Shown here: in pieces, positions 33,495 through 42,813 of the stretch
Numbering within the stretch: position 1 is the stretch's first letter
Layout: each line of letters begins with the position of its first letter
Assembly: GCA_905234685.1 (NCBI GenBank)
Contig: CAJOIR010000018.1
Span: 1 to 44,301, forward strand
Direction: 5' to 3'
DNA: 44,301 nucleotides
Source: Paludibacteraceae bacterium
Lineage (GTDB): Bacteria > Bacteroidota > Bacteroidia > Bacteroidales > Paludibacteraceae
Position numbers and translations under genes: made by a program
The notes under the pieces: model-generated
Databases searched by the model: none
What the model was told of the DNA's origin: nothing
What the model saw: the letters and a program-made list of their open reading frames with translations, nothing else

Positions 33495-34928
33495 TTATTG
33501 GTACAAATGACTGACAAGTGAGTTGAAATAGATTTCGATGTTGGTGTAGTCCTTGTCAAGAGTATATTGCGTAGCATCACCATAAGTATGAGGGTCAAGC
33601 CCATGCTCAGTCTCCCACGCGTCCGGCATTCCATCACGGTCGGAGTCAGCAGATGCAGTACCCTTATACTCCGGCCAACCACCTACGTCTTTCTGTGAGT
33701 CAATAAGACCATTCTTTGACGGACTCTTTATATCCTTGCCTCTGTTGCTACCTTCATAAGTGAAAGTACCGTTTCGTACTTCCTCGACAATACGAGTATC
33801 AATTTTGTCTCTCACAAGCGAGCAACCTGCCTTTGCAAGCACTGTTTCGAACGCGTCTTCTGAACTCTGAGTCTTAAGTTCGTTTTTCATGGCAAAATGA
33901 TGGTCTGCCTTGGCGGAAGCAGTGGTAGAGCCTTGCCAGTTGTCGGCAGTTACCGCATCGGAGCCATACATATAGTTGCCAGTCATATAGATCTGTGGCG
34001 GCACTACAGTACCCGAATATTTGTTGGTGCAATTAGAGCATTTTGTCCACGGGTCAACAAGACGAGCCTTGACTTTGTCAGGAGTGGCAGGTCCGGGCTT
34101 GTAGAAATTATTGACGAAGTTGATAGTACGCGGTGTGTTAACACTCTCACCTCCGTATGCAGAGTTACCACTCCAATTGTAAACGACATTATTCACGAAG
34201 TCAAGTGGGCCACGGCATTTGTTATCCACATAATCATGGGCGAAACGCGGATTACGACTGTCATGATGAGCCAAGAGGTTATGGTGGAACGAAGCCTGAG
34301 TGCCTCCCCAAATACCACCGAAACCATGTGCGCCATCCGCATGCACGGAGTTACGAAGACTCTCCGTAATGAAGCAATACTGCAATGTGAAGTCGGTAAT
34401 ACCATAGCAACTGACGCACTCATCGGTTGACCACGAGAAGGAGCAGTGGTCGATGATGATATTGGTTCTGCCACCGTCACAACTGAGAGCATCACCTTCA
34501 ATGCCATTCTCATCGCCCATGCGAAAACGCAAGAAACGGAGTATCACGTTAGAGGTCTTTATAACCACCGGCGCACCAGCGATACATATACCATCGCCAG
34601 GTGCAGTCTGCCCTGCAACAGTAAGAGCACCTTCGGTAATATCAAGCTGACGCTTGAGGTGAATGACACCTGCAACATCGAACACAACAGTCTTTGAGCC
34701 AGGGACTGCAAGCACATAGCGCAGTGAGCCAGGCGTAGTGCTATTGTCTTCGAGTGTGGTCACATGATATACCATGGCGGCGCGACCACCAGTAGCATAC
34801 ATTCCCCCACCCTCTGCACCAGGGAAAGCAGGCACAGAGGGAGTATTCTCATTGTCAGGCGGAGTGGTATGACCACCACATGACAACATACATACGCAAA
34901 CGAGCGGTAATAAAAGCAGCCTCTTCAT
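33495..34928 (-). CDS. PL1-type pectate lyase, lipoprotein
   Basis: 477 aa from ATG 34,928. The N-terminal lipoprotein signal MKRLLLLPLVCVCMLSCGG places the mature protein on a membrane, probably the outer membrane. PL1/pectate-lyase beta-helix signatures: AFPGAEGGG near residue 38, IIIDHCSFSWSTDECVSCYG, and HHDSRNPRFAH. Near the C terminus SDRDGMPDAWETEHGLDP is a Ca-binding-type repeat common in Bacteroidetes lyases. It cleaves pectate by beta-elimination. It lies 16 bp after the SusD gene in the same operon. Confidence 0.92.
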   Translation of the reverse strand: MKRLLLLPLVCVCMLSCGGHTTPPDNENTPSVPAFPGAEGGGMYATGGRAAMVYHVTTLEDNSTTPGSLRYVLAVPGSKTVVFDVAGVIHLKRQLDITEGALTVAGQTAPGDGICIAGAPVVIKTSNVILRFLRFRMGDENGIEGDALSCDGGRTNIIIDHCSFSWSTDECVSCYGITDFTLQYCFITESLRNSVHADGAHGFGGIWGGTQASFHHNLLAHHDSRNPRFAHDYVDNKCRGPLDFVNNVVYNWSGNSAYGGESVNTPRTINFVNNFYKPGPATPDKVKARLVDPWTKCSNCTNKYSGTVVPPQIYMTGNYMYGSDAVTADNWQGSTTASAKADHHFAMKNELKTQSSEDAFETVLAKAGCSLVRDKIDTRIVEEVRNGTFTYEGSNRGKDIKSPSKNGLIDSQKDVGGWPEYKGTASADSDRDGMPDAWETEHGLDPHTYGDATQYTLDKDYTNIEIYFNSLVSHLYQ

Positions 34929-34944
34929 ATTTGACAATTACTCA

Positions 34945-36888
34945 TTAATAACCATAGTCGTTCCACAAGGTGCCGTTACTTGCACTGATATTTGAGTCAA
35001 AAATTGGCCAATAGTGACGCATGTCAACATCAACACCAGCCTTGTAGAGGTAGTATTCATCAGGGTTGAGATGATGTGCATCTTCTTTGGTGTAGAATGC
35101 TTTCTTTACCCATCCCTGACTCTTGTCGTATTCAGCAGGAGCAGTATCGCCAAGTGTGAGACCATACATCTTGTCGAACACATAAGCGTGACCCTTTGTG
35201 GCAAAGGAGTCATCAAGTTTGTATTTGAAATACACACTATCCATTCTGCCTGCAAACTCGCCAGTGCCGGCATCAAGGTTTGCGAGACGCGTCATGGTGT
35301 TCTCAAGTTGTGACTTGAGCTTGCCCCAGCGCATGAGGTCGTACTTACGAATATTTTCTCCACAAAGTTCAAAGGCACGCTCTTTCATCAGGTTGTCCAT
35401 ATTTAAAGGTTTAGATGCAAGACCTGCACGCAAACGCACCTTGTCGAACTGCTCTTGAGCCGACAGACCGCAGAGGTCAGCAGGCGCATTGCCTTCTACT
35501 GAGCCTATAGCAGCCTCAGCAAACATAAGAAGCACATCTGCATAGCGGAGTACAGGCATATCGATAGCGTCTTCGTTGCTATCCCACTCACGTACCATCC
35601 ACTCTACACGATATTTGCCCAAATAAAGAGAAGAAACATCCTGGAATTTCTGATACAACTTCTTGTCGGCAGTCTCTGAGCCAGGGAAGCAAGACGGGTC
35701 ACTGCTTACGCCACTTCCATTGTCATACTCCCACTGGAAAGGACATACAGTGACGTCACGACGTTTATCGCCATTCTCGAAATCGAACATGAAAGTAGGC
35801 ACAATCTGTATCATAGCCTGAACCTTGGTATTGTTTTCATTGCCGCTACCATGAGATATAGTGTTTATCAGAACGCCTGGAGTATTAGTCGAAATCTTCA
35901 GTCCTGACAGACATAGCACCTGACCACGGACACCATTGTTAAACGGGATTGCCCAAATATACTCCGACTTAGAATAGTCTGTCACGTCGGAGCAGATATC
36001 ACGGAACACCTCTTCAAAAGAGTCCTGCAGTTTGGTATCCTCCTGCTTTATGATTTCCGAGCAAGCCCAAACAACCTCCTGATAAAGAGCCTTGCGTGCT
36101 TCGGCGTCTTTCACGTTGTACTGCACAGAACAATCAGAAGTACCGCCTTCGACTATTTGATTGGGGCGAAGAGCGAGACCTGCATACATCAAATCCATAC
36201 GCGCCAAAAGACCATAAGCCAATGCTTTTGAAGGGCGACCTGTGTAGTTGGCAGCTTTGCCCGGGCATTGTGCAGACCACGGCATCAGACGCGCAGCGTC
36301 CTTGAGGTCGATACGCAACTGCTCATATATGATATTGCGGTCGCCTTTCTTTACATACAACTCGTTCAGGTCGTTGCCATCGAACGACTTGAAACAAGCA
36401 GGCACGTCACCCCACAACTTGACCATCTCAAGGTAGCAGAAAGCACGCAGAGTAAGCGCCTCACCAAGAAGATAACGGAATGCCTCATCAGTAGTGTCGG
36501 AATACTGGCGTATGCCATCAATCACCACATTGGCACGCTCTATGGCGGAGTTGAGATATGCCCAAGGGTCTTTGCCGTTACTGGTAGAGAGGTCACCGGT
36601 ACCCTTGCTCATGATGTATGTTGACGACTCTTTAGCCTGACCGCCACCTTTGTTGCAGAATTCGATATCCGTGTTCAAAGCCACATAACCACCACACAAA
36701 CGGTTACGGAATGACTTGTCCTCGCCAAACACATTGTAGATTCCTCCTATCGCCTGCTCTGTCATGTCAGCCGACTTGAATACCGACACGTCCATTGCAG
36801 AAGGTGAATCCGTCTCAAAGAAGTCCTTTTCGCAGGAAACCATAGTGAATGCCATTATGCCTGCAAGAATATATTGAAGCTTTTTCAT
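34945..36888 (-). CDS. SusD/RagB-type outer-membrane glycan-binding lipoprotein
   Basis: 647 aa with a lipoprotein signal (AFTMVSCEKDFFETDSPS). SusD features: N-terminal TPR-like helical part (RYLLGEALTLRAFCYLEMVKLWGDVP), and a C-terminal RagB part (VLRYADVLLMFAEAA, then KERAFELCGENIRKYDLMRWG). SusD proteins cap the SusC channel and bind the glycan at the cell surface. It lies 20 bp downstream of the SusC gene; the neighbouring lyase and hydrolase point to pectin as the ligand. Confidence 0.95.
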   Translation of the reverse strand: MKKLQYILAGIMAFTMVSCEKDFFETDSPSAMDVSVFKSADMTEQAIGGIYNVFGEDKSFRNRLCGGYVALNTDIEFCNKGGGQAKESSTYIMSKGTGDLSTSNGKDPWAYLNSAIERANVVIDGIRQYSDTTDEAFRYLLGEALTLRAFCYLEMVKLWGDVPACFKSFDGNDLNELYVKKGDRNIIYEQLRIDLKDAARLMPWSAQCPGKAANYTGRPSKALAYGLLARMDLMYAGLALRPNQIVEGGTSDCSVQYNVKDAEARKALYQEVVWACSEIIKQEDTKLQDSFEEVFRDICSDVTDYSKSEYIWAIPFNNGVRGQVLCLSGLKISTNTPGVLINTISHGSGNENNTKVQAMIQIVPTFMFDFENGDKRRDVTVCPFQWEYDNGSGVSSDPSCFPGSETADKKLYQKFQDVSSLYLGKYRVEWMVREWDSNEDAIDMPVLRYADVLLMFAEAAIGSVEGNAPADLCGLSAQEQFDKVRLRAGLASKPLNMDNLMKERAFELCGENIRKYDLMRWGKLKSQLENTMTRLANLDAGTGEFAGRMDSVYFKYKLDDSFATKGHAYVFDKMYGLTLGDTAPAEYDKSQGWVKKAFYTKEDAHHLNPDEYYLYKAGVDVDMRHYWPIFDSNISASNGTLWNDYGY

Positions 36889-36908
36889 ATATGTAGTGTG
36901 TTTATGTG

Positions 36909-39900
36909 TTAGAATTGTACGTTAAGACCAAAGTTGAAACCACGGCTCTTAGGGTATGCCGAGAAGTCAACACCCGGAGTCAGAGGGTTCTTGCTTGAGC
37001 GTGTGTCCACCTCCGGGTCCATACCAGTGTACTTGGTAGCACAGAAGAGGTTTGTGCCTTGAGCAAACACGCGAATATTGTTTATCACCTTTGTTTTCTC
37101 CATCCATGCCTTCGGCAAACTGTAACCTATAGTCAGGTTTTGGAGACGGAGGAAAGATCCATCCTCCATAGCAAGGTCAGTAACAAGATAGTGCGACATC
37201 ACAGGCGAAGCATGAGTGACTCCCTTGGCAGCATTCTGAGCTTCGAGTTCATTAGCCATTGCAGTGTATGCATCACCGAAAAGAAGAGCCGCACCTCCCG
37301 ACAATGCCGCAGGCAGATATGCGCCCTGCTCATTGAAGAGAGAATAGCGGTTATTGTAACTGACATCGGTAATCAGGTTACGCATCCTAGACTTTTCAGT
37401 TACGGTGGTGTACTCCATTTTATTTAAGTTAAGTATCTTGTTGCCAACAGCAAAAGTGAAGTTGGCAGCGAAGTCAATTTTACCCCACTTGTCACCGCCA
37501 ATGTTGAATGTCAAGCCAAAACCACCGGTAACTTTAGGAATTGTATTACCGAGTATAACCTTATCTTTGTCGTTAATCACACCATCACCGTTCTGGTCTT
37601 TAATTTTGATAGAACCCGGCATGATGCTGTTGGTAAGGAAACCATCATCATACTTGACAACGCCTTCAGCAATACCCCATGTATTGGTGCCAGGTACGTA
37701 TGAAATAAAGTCCTGTGCAGTATACCAACCGTCAGTCTCATAGCCAAGCACGTTACCCACAGGTTGCCCTACCTCAACGAGGAACTCAGCCAATGTCATG
37801 TATTCAGACGAGCCGAAGCAGTTGGTCTGAGCAGAAAGTTGAGTCATATTACCAAGGTCAATGACCTTTGTCTTGTTGTACGAGAGGTTGGCATCAAGAG
37901 CGAGATTATAGTTAAGACTTTTTGACTTGTAATCAAGGATAATGCCCTTAACAGAGAACTCAATACCCATATTCTGAGTAGAACCTATGTTTTGATACTG
38001 CGCATTATAGCGTGCAGGCAGTGTCTGGCGAATGATGAGGTCTTTGGTGTTGTTCCAGTAGAAGTCAATAGCACCTGTCAAGCGCTCATTGAAGAATCCA
38101 TAGTCAATACCTATATCACGAGTGATAGTGGTCTCCCATTTCAGGTGCGGGTTGGAGGCAATCTTGTCTGAGCCGCCCACAACAAGAATGTTGCTTGAGC
38201 CGCCACCCATGTCGATATATGTCATCTGCGACGAAAGGAAATCCTGATGCAGGTATCCGAGGTCAACGTTGTTGTTACCTGCCATACCGTAACTGAGACG
38301 GAACTTGAGATTGCTTAACCATGAACTTGCACCCTCCATGAATGCCTCATCAGACATACGCCATGCGGCAGCCACCGAGGGGAAGAAACCCCACTGGTTC
38401 TTTTTCTCGAAACGAGTAGAAGCGTCAGCACGGAATGTAGCAGTTATATAGTAGCGTCCTTTGTAGTCGTAGTTGGCACGAGCGAAGAACGAGAGTTGGT
38501 TGTCTTTTGGGTCGATATAGTTCTTCATCTCGCTGTATGCAGCCTGACCGATATAGTTGAATATCTCACCATTCAGAATGTCGTAGTTACCCTTGTAGCC
38601 GAAGCCTTCAAGAGTCTTGGTCTCACGCTTGTGAATGATGGTCTCCTCACCAATGAGCACAGACACTTGATGCGCTTTTTTGAACTTCTGTTTCCACTCA
38701 AGGGTGTTAGCATTGCGAAGACGACTTTCCTTCTCGCCGATAACCTCTGTTTGAGCAAGACCTGCATCAACGCCTGGGCGTTTCTCAGAGCGTGCACGAT
38801 AGGTAGTCACACCATAATAGCGGTTGGTGTTGATATCACGGGAGTCATAACCCAACTCAACCTTGGCAGTGAAATACTTTGCAAACTTATATTGCAAATA
38901 GCCGTTCAAAGTCCATTTGTTGTCAGTCTTGAACTTGTAGTTGTCGCGAATAGAAGTTATCGGGTCATAGAGGCTGCCTACGGTCTCGTCTTCTGTTGCC
39001 TCCACGGCACTCTTTGACAAGAGGTCAGTAGGAGTATAGACCACGCAGTTTCTCAAGCGGCTCTCTGACTGTGTTCCGTTGTTGTCCTTTATGGCGTTGG
39101 AGCCTGCTCCGAGTATGTCGGTGTTGCTGTAACGTGCAGTGAAGCCGATAGTGAAGTCCTTGAAAGGTTTGAACTTAGCCTTCAAAGAGAGGTTGTTACG
39201 AGCATAGTTAGATTGCTCCATAATAGCCTTGTCGTCAATGCGGTTGTATGAGAGTGTGAAGTTGGCATTCTTATTTCCGCCAGAAACACTGACACTCTGG
39301 TTGGAGTTGAAACCCCAGCGACCGAATGCAGCATCCTGCCAGTCGGTGAAAGGATGACGTTCAGCATCGGCATATTCCTCAAGTATAGAAGATATCGGAG
39401 TAGTTTCTATCTCTTCCTCGGTCTTATACTTGGTGTCGTTGTAAAGTTTGTCGAAATAGGCATTGAAGTTGCTCTTGAGTTTGTCTTTGTCTTTGAGATA
39501 TGCCCACTCATACTGCATCAAAGTGAAGTCACGCACATCCATCACTTCGTATTTCTTGGCAATCTTCTTCCAACCTATGTAGCCAGAGTAGTCAACATGG
39601 AATGTCATCTTGTCGGAATCGGTGTCACTATCCTTGGTGGTGATGATGATAACGCCGTTAGCACCCTGAGCACCATAGATGGCAGTAGCAGCCGCATCTT
39701 TAAGAACATCCATTGAAGCGATATCGGAAGGAGCGATGTCAGAGATACTTGACACGGGGAATCCATCGACGATATACAAAGGGTCGTTAGATTGCGTAAG
39801 AGAAGTACCTCCACGAACACGAATCTTAACATCTGCGTCAGGCGAGCCTTCTGTAGTCGTGACCGACACACCTGACAACTTGCCCTGTAATGCTTCCGCA

Positions 39901-40307
39901 GCCGACGTAACAGGAATGTCTTTCAACTGCTCAGCGCTGACTGAAGCCACAGAGGTAACAAGGTCACGCTTCTTTGTAGTGCCGTAACCGGTTACCACTA
40001 CCTCTTCAAGCACTTCGGAGTTCTCACGCAGAACAACGTTAATAACTTCACCTGTGATTTCAATCTCCTGTGTCTCCAGACCTATGTAGGAGAACACAAG
40101 CACTTTGGCATCGTCAGGCACATTAAGTTCGTAGTTACCATCGAAGTCAGTAACTGTTCCGACAGTAGTACCTTTGACCACTACCGAGGCAGAGATTATG
40201 GTCTCGCCTATCTGGTCGGTCACAGTACCCTTTACAACTTTGGCTTGCATCATACCTGCCGACAAGAGCAGAAGAGCAAGCGAAAAGAGTTTCAGTTTGT
40301 TCATCAT
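36909..40307 (-). CDS. SusC/RagA-type TonB-linked outer-membrane transporter
   Basis: 1,132 aa with a signal peptide, a CarboxypepD_reg-like domain (about 24-110: VVKGTVTDQIGETIISASV), the linker VLEEVVVTGYGTTKKRDL with the SusC signature, a plug with RVRGGTSLTQSNDPLYIVDG and AIYGAQGANGVIIITTK, and a large barrel ending NFGLNVQF. It imports oligosaccharides using TonB energy, in a complex with the SusD partner. First gene of the SusC-SusD-pectate lyase operon, with a -7 box at 40,391-40,384 and a leader of about 73 nt. Start ATG at 40,307, with a second ATG directly after. Confidence 0.95.
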   Translation of the reverse strand: MMNKLKLFSLALLLLSAGMMQAKVVKGTVTDQIGETIISASVVVKGTTVGTVTDFDGNYELNVPDDAKVLVFSYIGLETQEIEITGEVINVVLRENSEVLEEVVVTGYGTTKKRDLVTSVASVSAEQLKDIPVTSAAEALQGKLSGVSVTTTEGSPDADVKIRVRGGTSLTQSNDPLYIVDGFPVSSISDIAPSDIASMDVLKDAAATAIYGAQGANGVIIITTKDSDTDSDKMTFHVDYSGYIGWKKIAKKYEVMDVRDFTLMQYEWAYLKDKDKLKSNFNAYFDKLYNDTKYKTEEEIETTPISSILEEYADAERHPFTDWQDAAFGRWGFNSNQSVSVSGGNKNANFTLSYNRIDDKAIMEQSNYARNNLSLKAKFKPFKDFTIGFTARYSNTDILGAGSNAIKDNNGTQSESRLRNCVVYTPTDLLSKSAVEATEDETVGSLYDPITSIRDNYKFKTDNKWTLNGYLQYKFAKYFTAKVELGYDSRDINTNRYYGVTTYRARSEKRPGVDAGLAQTEVIGEKESRLRNANTLEWKQKFKKAHQVSVLIGEETIIHKRETKTLEGFGYKGNYDILNGEIFNYIGQAAYSEMKNYIDPKDNQLSFFARANYDYKGRYYITATFRADASTRFEKKNQWGFFPSVAAAWRMSDEAFMEGASSWLSNLKFRLSYGMAGNNNVDLGYLHQDFLSSQMTYIDMGGGSSNILVVGGSDKIASNPHLKWETTITRDIGIDYGFFNERLTGAIDFYWNNTKDLIIRQTLPARYNAQYQNIGSTQNMGIEFSVKGIILDYKSKSLNYNLALDANLSYNKTKVIDLGNMTQLSAQTNCFGSSEYMTLAEFLVEVGQPVGNVLGYETDGWYTAQDFISYVPGTNTWGIAEGVVKYDDGFLTNSIMPGSIKIKDQNGDGVINDKDKVILGNTIPKVTGGFGLTFNIGGDKWGKIDFAANFTFAVGNKILNLNKMEYTTVTEKSRMRNLITDVSYNNRYSLFNEQGAYLPAALSGGAALLFGDAYTAMANELEAQNAAKGVTHASPVMSHYLVTDLAMEDGSFLRLQNLTIGYSLPKAWMEKTKVINNIRVFAQGTNLFCATKYTGMDPEVDTRSSKNPLTPGVDFSAYPKSRGFNFGLNVQF

Positions 40308-40376
40308 GTGTTATTATGGTTTTGTTTGTTTCGGTTAAGCAAGATTGTGACAACTCGCACAATATACATATTATTA

Positions 40377-40392
40377 CACGTTGCAAAGATAA
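40377..40392 (-). promoter_or_regulatory. Promoter core of the SusC operon (-7 box TATCTTTG)
   Basis: The minus strand reads TTATCTTTGCAACGTG, identical over 16 bases to the promoter at 31,739-31,754. TATCTTTG fits TAnnTTTG. Predicted transcript start near 40,380. No TTTG at -33. Confidence 0.75.
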
Positions 40393-40658
40393 CACTATAT
40401 TTCCACACTTATGTAAAAAAACTGACACAAGATGTAGTTTTTTTTCACGACTCAGGTCATACGGCATTATATATTCTCTTTTTACCGATTTAACAAAATG
40501 TCAACATTTCATCAAAATGCGCTTACATAATGCAAGCGAAAAGTGACATTAAAAGTTGCTTGCTCTTATAGTGATCCTATACTAAAACGACGTTTGACAT
40601 TATGACAGATTTTTCCCGGTTTTAATGACATTTTTTCAGATACTGCTTAGCATAACAT

Positions 40659-40689
40659 TTTGTAATACGAATGATTTTTGCTATCTTTG
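40659..40689 (+). promoter_or_regulatory. Full consensus Bacteroidales promoter of topB
   Basis: TTTG at 40,659-40,662 and TATCTTTG at 40,682-40,689 with a 19-bp spacer fit the known -33/-7 consensus exactly. The ATG at 40,694 is only four bases after the box, so transcription should start at about the first base of the coding region. Confidence 0.85.
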
Positions 40690-40693
40690 CAGC

Positions 40694-42805
40694 ATGATAT
40701 TGTGTATTGCAGAGAAGCCATCAGTAGGCAGAGACATAGCAAAAGTACTCGGAGCAACGACAGCTCGCGACGGCTACATGGAAGGCAACGGCTATCGTGT
40801 CAGTTGGACTTTCGGTCATCTGTGCTCGCTGCTTGAACCAGACGACTACAGAGAGGAGTGGAAACGCTGGAATATGTCAACTCTGCCGATGATACCTGAC
40901 CGCTTCGGCATCAAAGTTAGCGATGAGCCCGGCATCCAGAAGCAATTCAACATACTGAAAAATCTGATAGCAGAAGCTGATGAAGTGATAAACTGCGGTG
41001 ATGCCGGTCAGGAGGGTGAACTGATACAACGATGGGTATATCAAAAAGCAGGTTGCAAAGTGCCAGTTCGCAGATTATGGATATCGTCGCTGACAGAAGA
41101 AGCCATTCGCGAAGGCTTTGAGCAATTGAAAGACCAGAGTCATTATGAGCGCTTGTACGAAGCAGGTCTATGCCGTGCGATAGGCGACTGGCTATTAGGA
41201 ATGAACGCCACTCGTGCATACACGCTGCGCTACAGAAAAGAGAATAAACAGGTGCTTTCGATAGGACGAGTTCAGACACCGACATTAGCGCTGATAGTAA
41301 AGCGCCAACAGGAGATAGAACGCTTTATTCCACGCACTTACTGGGAGTTGAAGACAGAATACCGCGGAGTGACTTTCTCAGCGATAGTGCGCAAATCAGA
41401 AGAAGACCTGTTAGATCAGATAGAACAGCTCAAAGCGAAAGGGCTAAAAGGTGACAAGGGGAAGGAACTGAAGACACCCACACTTGAGGAGTTGCAGCAA
41501 AAGAATCCAGGCATCGACCCGATACCTTCGCCAGAAGCAGGCGAGGCTATAATAGCCTCGATAAAAGACATGCCTTTCGTGGTGACCTCAGTAGAGAAGA
41601 AAAAAGGCACAGAGTCTCCTCCACGACTATTTGACCTGACCTCGCTGCAAGTGGAATGCAACAAACGCTTCAGTTACTCGGCAGACGAGACACTGAAACT
41701 GATACAATCGCTATACGAGAAGCATGTAACCACGTACCCGCGCGTCGATACAACTTTCCTGCCAGACGACGTATATCCTAAATGCGGCGGAATACTGAAA
41801 GGCATAGAACCGTATTTCAAACAACAGATAGAACCTCTGCACGGCAAGCCTCTGCAGAAGTCGAAGAAAGTGTTCGACAACTCGAAGGTGACCGACCACC
41901 ACGCCATAATACCAACCGGTCAAGCGCCCAATAACCTCTCAGAGCAAGAGAGGAAAGTGTTTGACCTTGTGGCACTGCACTTTATTGCCGCATTCCACCC
42001 AGACTGCAAGATAAGTACAACGACGGTGATGGGGGTAACCTCTCCCCTGCCATCTCCTCAAGGAGAGGGGGTAGCTTCGCTGATACAAGGCAGTCACGGA
42101 GAGATACTATTTCGAGCGACAGGAAGACAAGTTCTGGACAAAGGGTGGAGAATGGTGTTTGAAGAAGAGAAAAAAGGAGGAGTGTCTTACTCGGAAAACT
42201 CAGAGAATTCGGGAAACATAGAGGACTCAGAGAACCCGGAAAATGCTGTTCAAAAGACTCTGCCGGACTTCAAGAAAGGTGAATCAGGAGCACACACCCC
42301 AAAACTAATAGAGCGTCAAACCACACCGCCACGCCCCTACTCAGAAGCTACGCTACTTCGGGCAATGGAGACAGCCGGCAAGACTGTGGATGACGAAGAG
42401 TTGCGCGACATGATGAAGGAGAACGGGATTGGTCGTCCTTCTACGCGCGCAGCAATAATAGAGAAACTCTACCAACGCAGATATATAGAAAAGAAGCGCA
42501 ACGTGCTTCGCGCCACTCCAGTAGCCGTAGAACTGATACACACAGTACACTCACCTCTGCTGAAGAGTGCTGAACTCACGGGTCGCTGGGAGAAAAAACT
42601 ACGCCAAATAGAAAGCGGCGAATATACCGCGCAACAGTTTATAGAAGAACTGAAACAAATGACACAAGAGGTGGTGTCAGACGTAAAACAGGACAAAGCC
42701 GGTATGCTCTGTCCTGTATGTCACAAAGGGACTATAATCCGCGGAAACACCATGTACGGTTGCTCACGCTGGCGTGAAGGGTGCAACTACCGCGAAAAAT
42801 TCTAA
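40694..42805 (+). CDS. topB: DNA topoisomerase III (type IA)
   Basis: 703 aa from ATG 40,694 (MILCIAEKPSVGRDIAK). An open frame reaches 40,625, but those 23 codons are the promoter. N-terminal Toprim domain with AEKPS and GDAGQEGELIQRW; SIGRVQTPTLALIVKRQ; active-site Tyr348 in TYPRVD; RPSTRAAIIEKL; and a C-terminal zinc-type finger with four Cys (CPVC and CSRWREGC). It relaxes and decatenates DNA through single-strand passage. Odd points: about 20 residues inserted after TTTVMG from a palindromic repeat, and an acidic Ser/Asn/Glu-rich stretch (YSENSENSGNIEDSENPEN) before the C-terminal core. Convergent with the Wzc gene, with stops eight bases apart. Confidence 0.92.
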   Translation: MILCIAEKPSVGRDIAKVLGATTARDGYMEGNGYRVSWTFGHLCSLLEPDDYREEWKRWNMSTLPMIPDRFGIKVSDEPGIQKQFNILKNLIAEADEVINCGDAGQEGELIQRWVYQKAGCKVPVRRLWISSLTEEAIREGFEQLKDQSHYERLYEAGLCRAIGDWLLGMNATRAYTLRYRKENKQVLSIGRVQTPTLALIVKRQQEIERFIPRTYWELKTEYRGVTFSAIVRKSEEDLLDQIEQLKAKGLKGDKGKELKTPTLEELQQKNPGIDPIPSPEAGEAIIASIKDMPFVVTSVEKKKGTESPPRLFDLTSLQVECNKRFSYSADETLKLIQSLYEKHVTTYPRVDTTFLPDDVYPKCGGILKGIEPYFKQQIEPLHGKPLQKSKKVFDNSKVTDHHAIIPTGQAPNNLSEQERKVFDLVALHFIAAFHPDCKISTTTVMGVTSPLPSPQGEGVASLIQGSHGEILFRATGRQVLDKGWRMVFEEEKKGGVSYSENSENSGNIEDSENPENAVQKTLPDFKKGESGAHTPKLIERQTTPPRPYSEATLLRAMETAGKTVDDEELRDMMKENGIGRPSTRAAIIEKLYQRRYIEKKRNVLRATPVAVELIHTVHSPLLKSAELTGRWEKKLRQIESGEYTAQQFIEELKQMTQEVVSDVKQDKAGMLCPVCHKGTIIRGNTMYGCSRWREGCNYREKF
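42032..42078. repeat. Palindromic repeat inserted in frame within topB
   Basis: Contains cctctcc ... ggagagg arms around ctgccatctcctcaa and encodes TSPLPSPQGEGVAS. Peptides of this type are frequent readings of short GC-rich palindromic elements scattered in Bacteroidales intergenic DNA. The topB reading frame is kept. Confidence 0.65.
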
Positions 42806-42813
42806 TTATCAAA

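Noticed and set aside
40625..40693. 23-residue N-terminal extension of TopB
   Set aside because: It covers the exact consensus promoter, and TopB proteins start at the Toprim motif (MILCIAEKPS).
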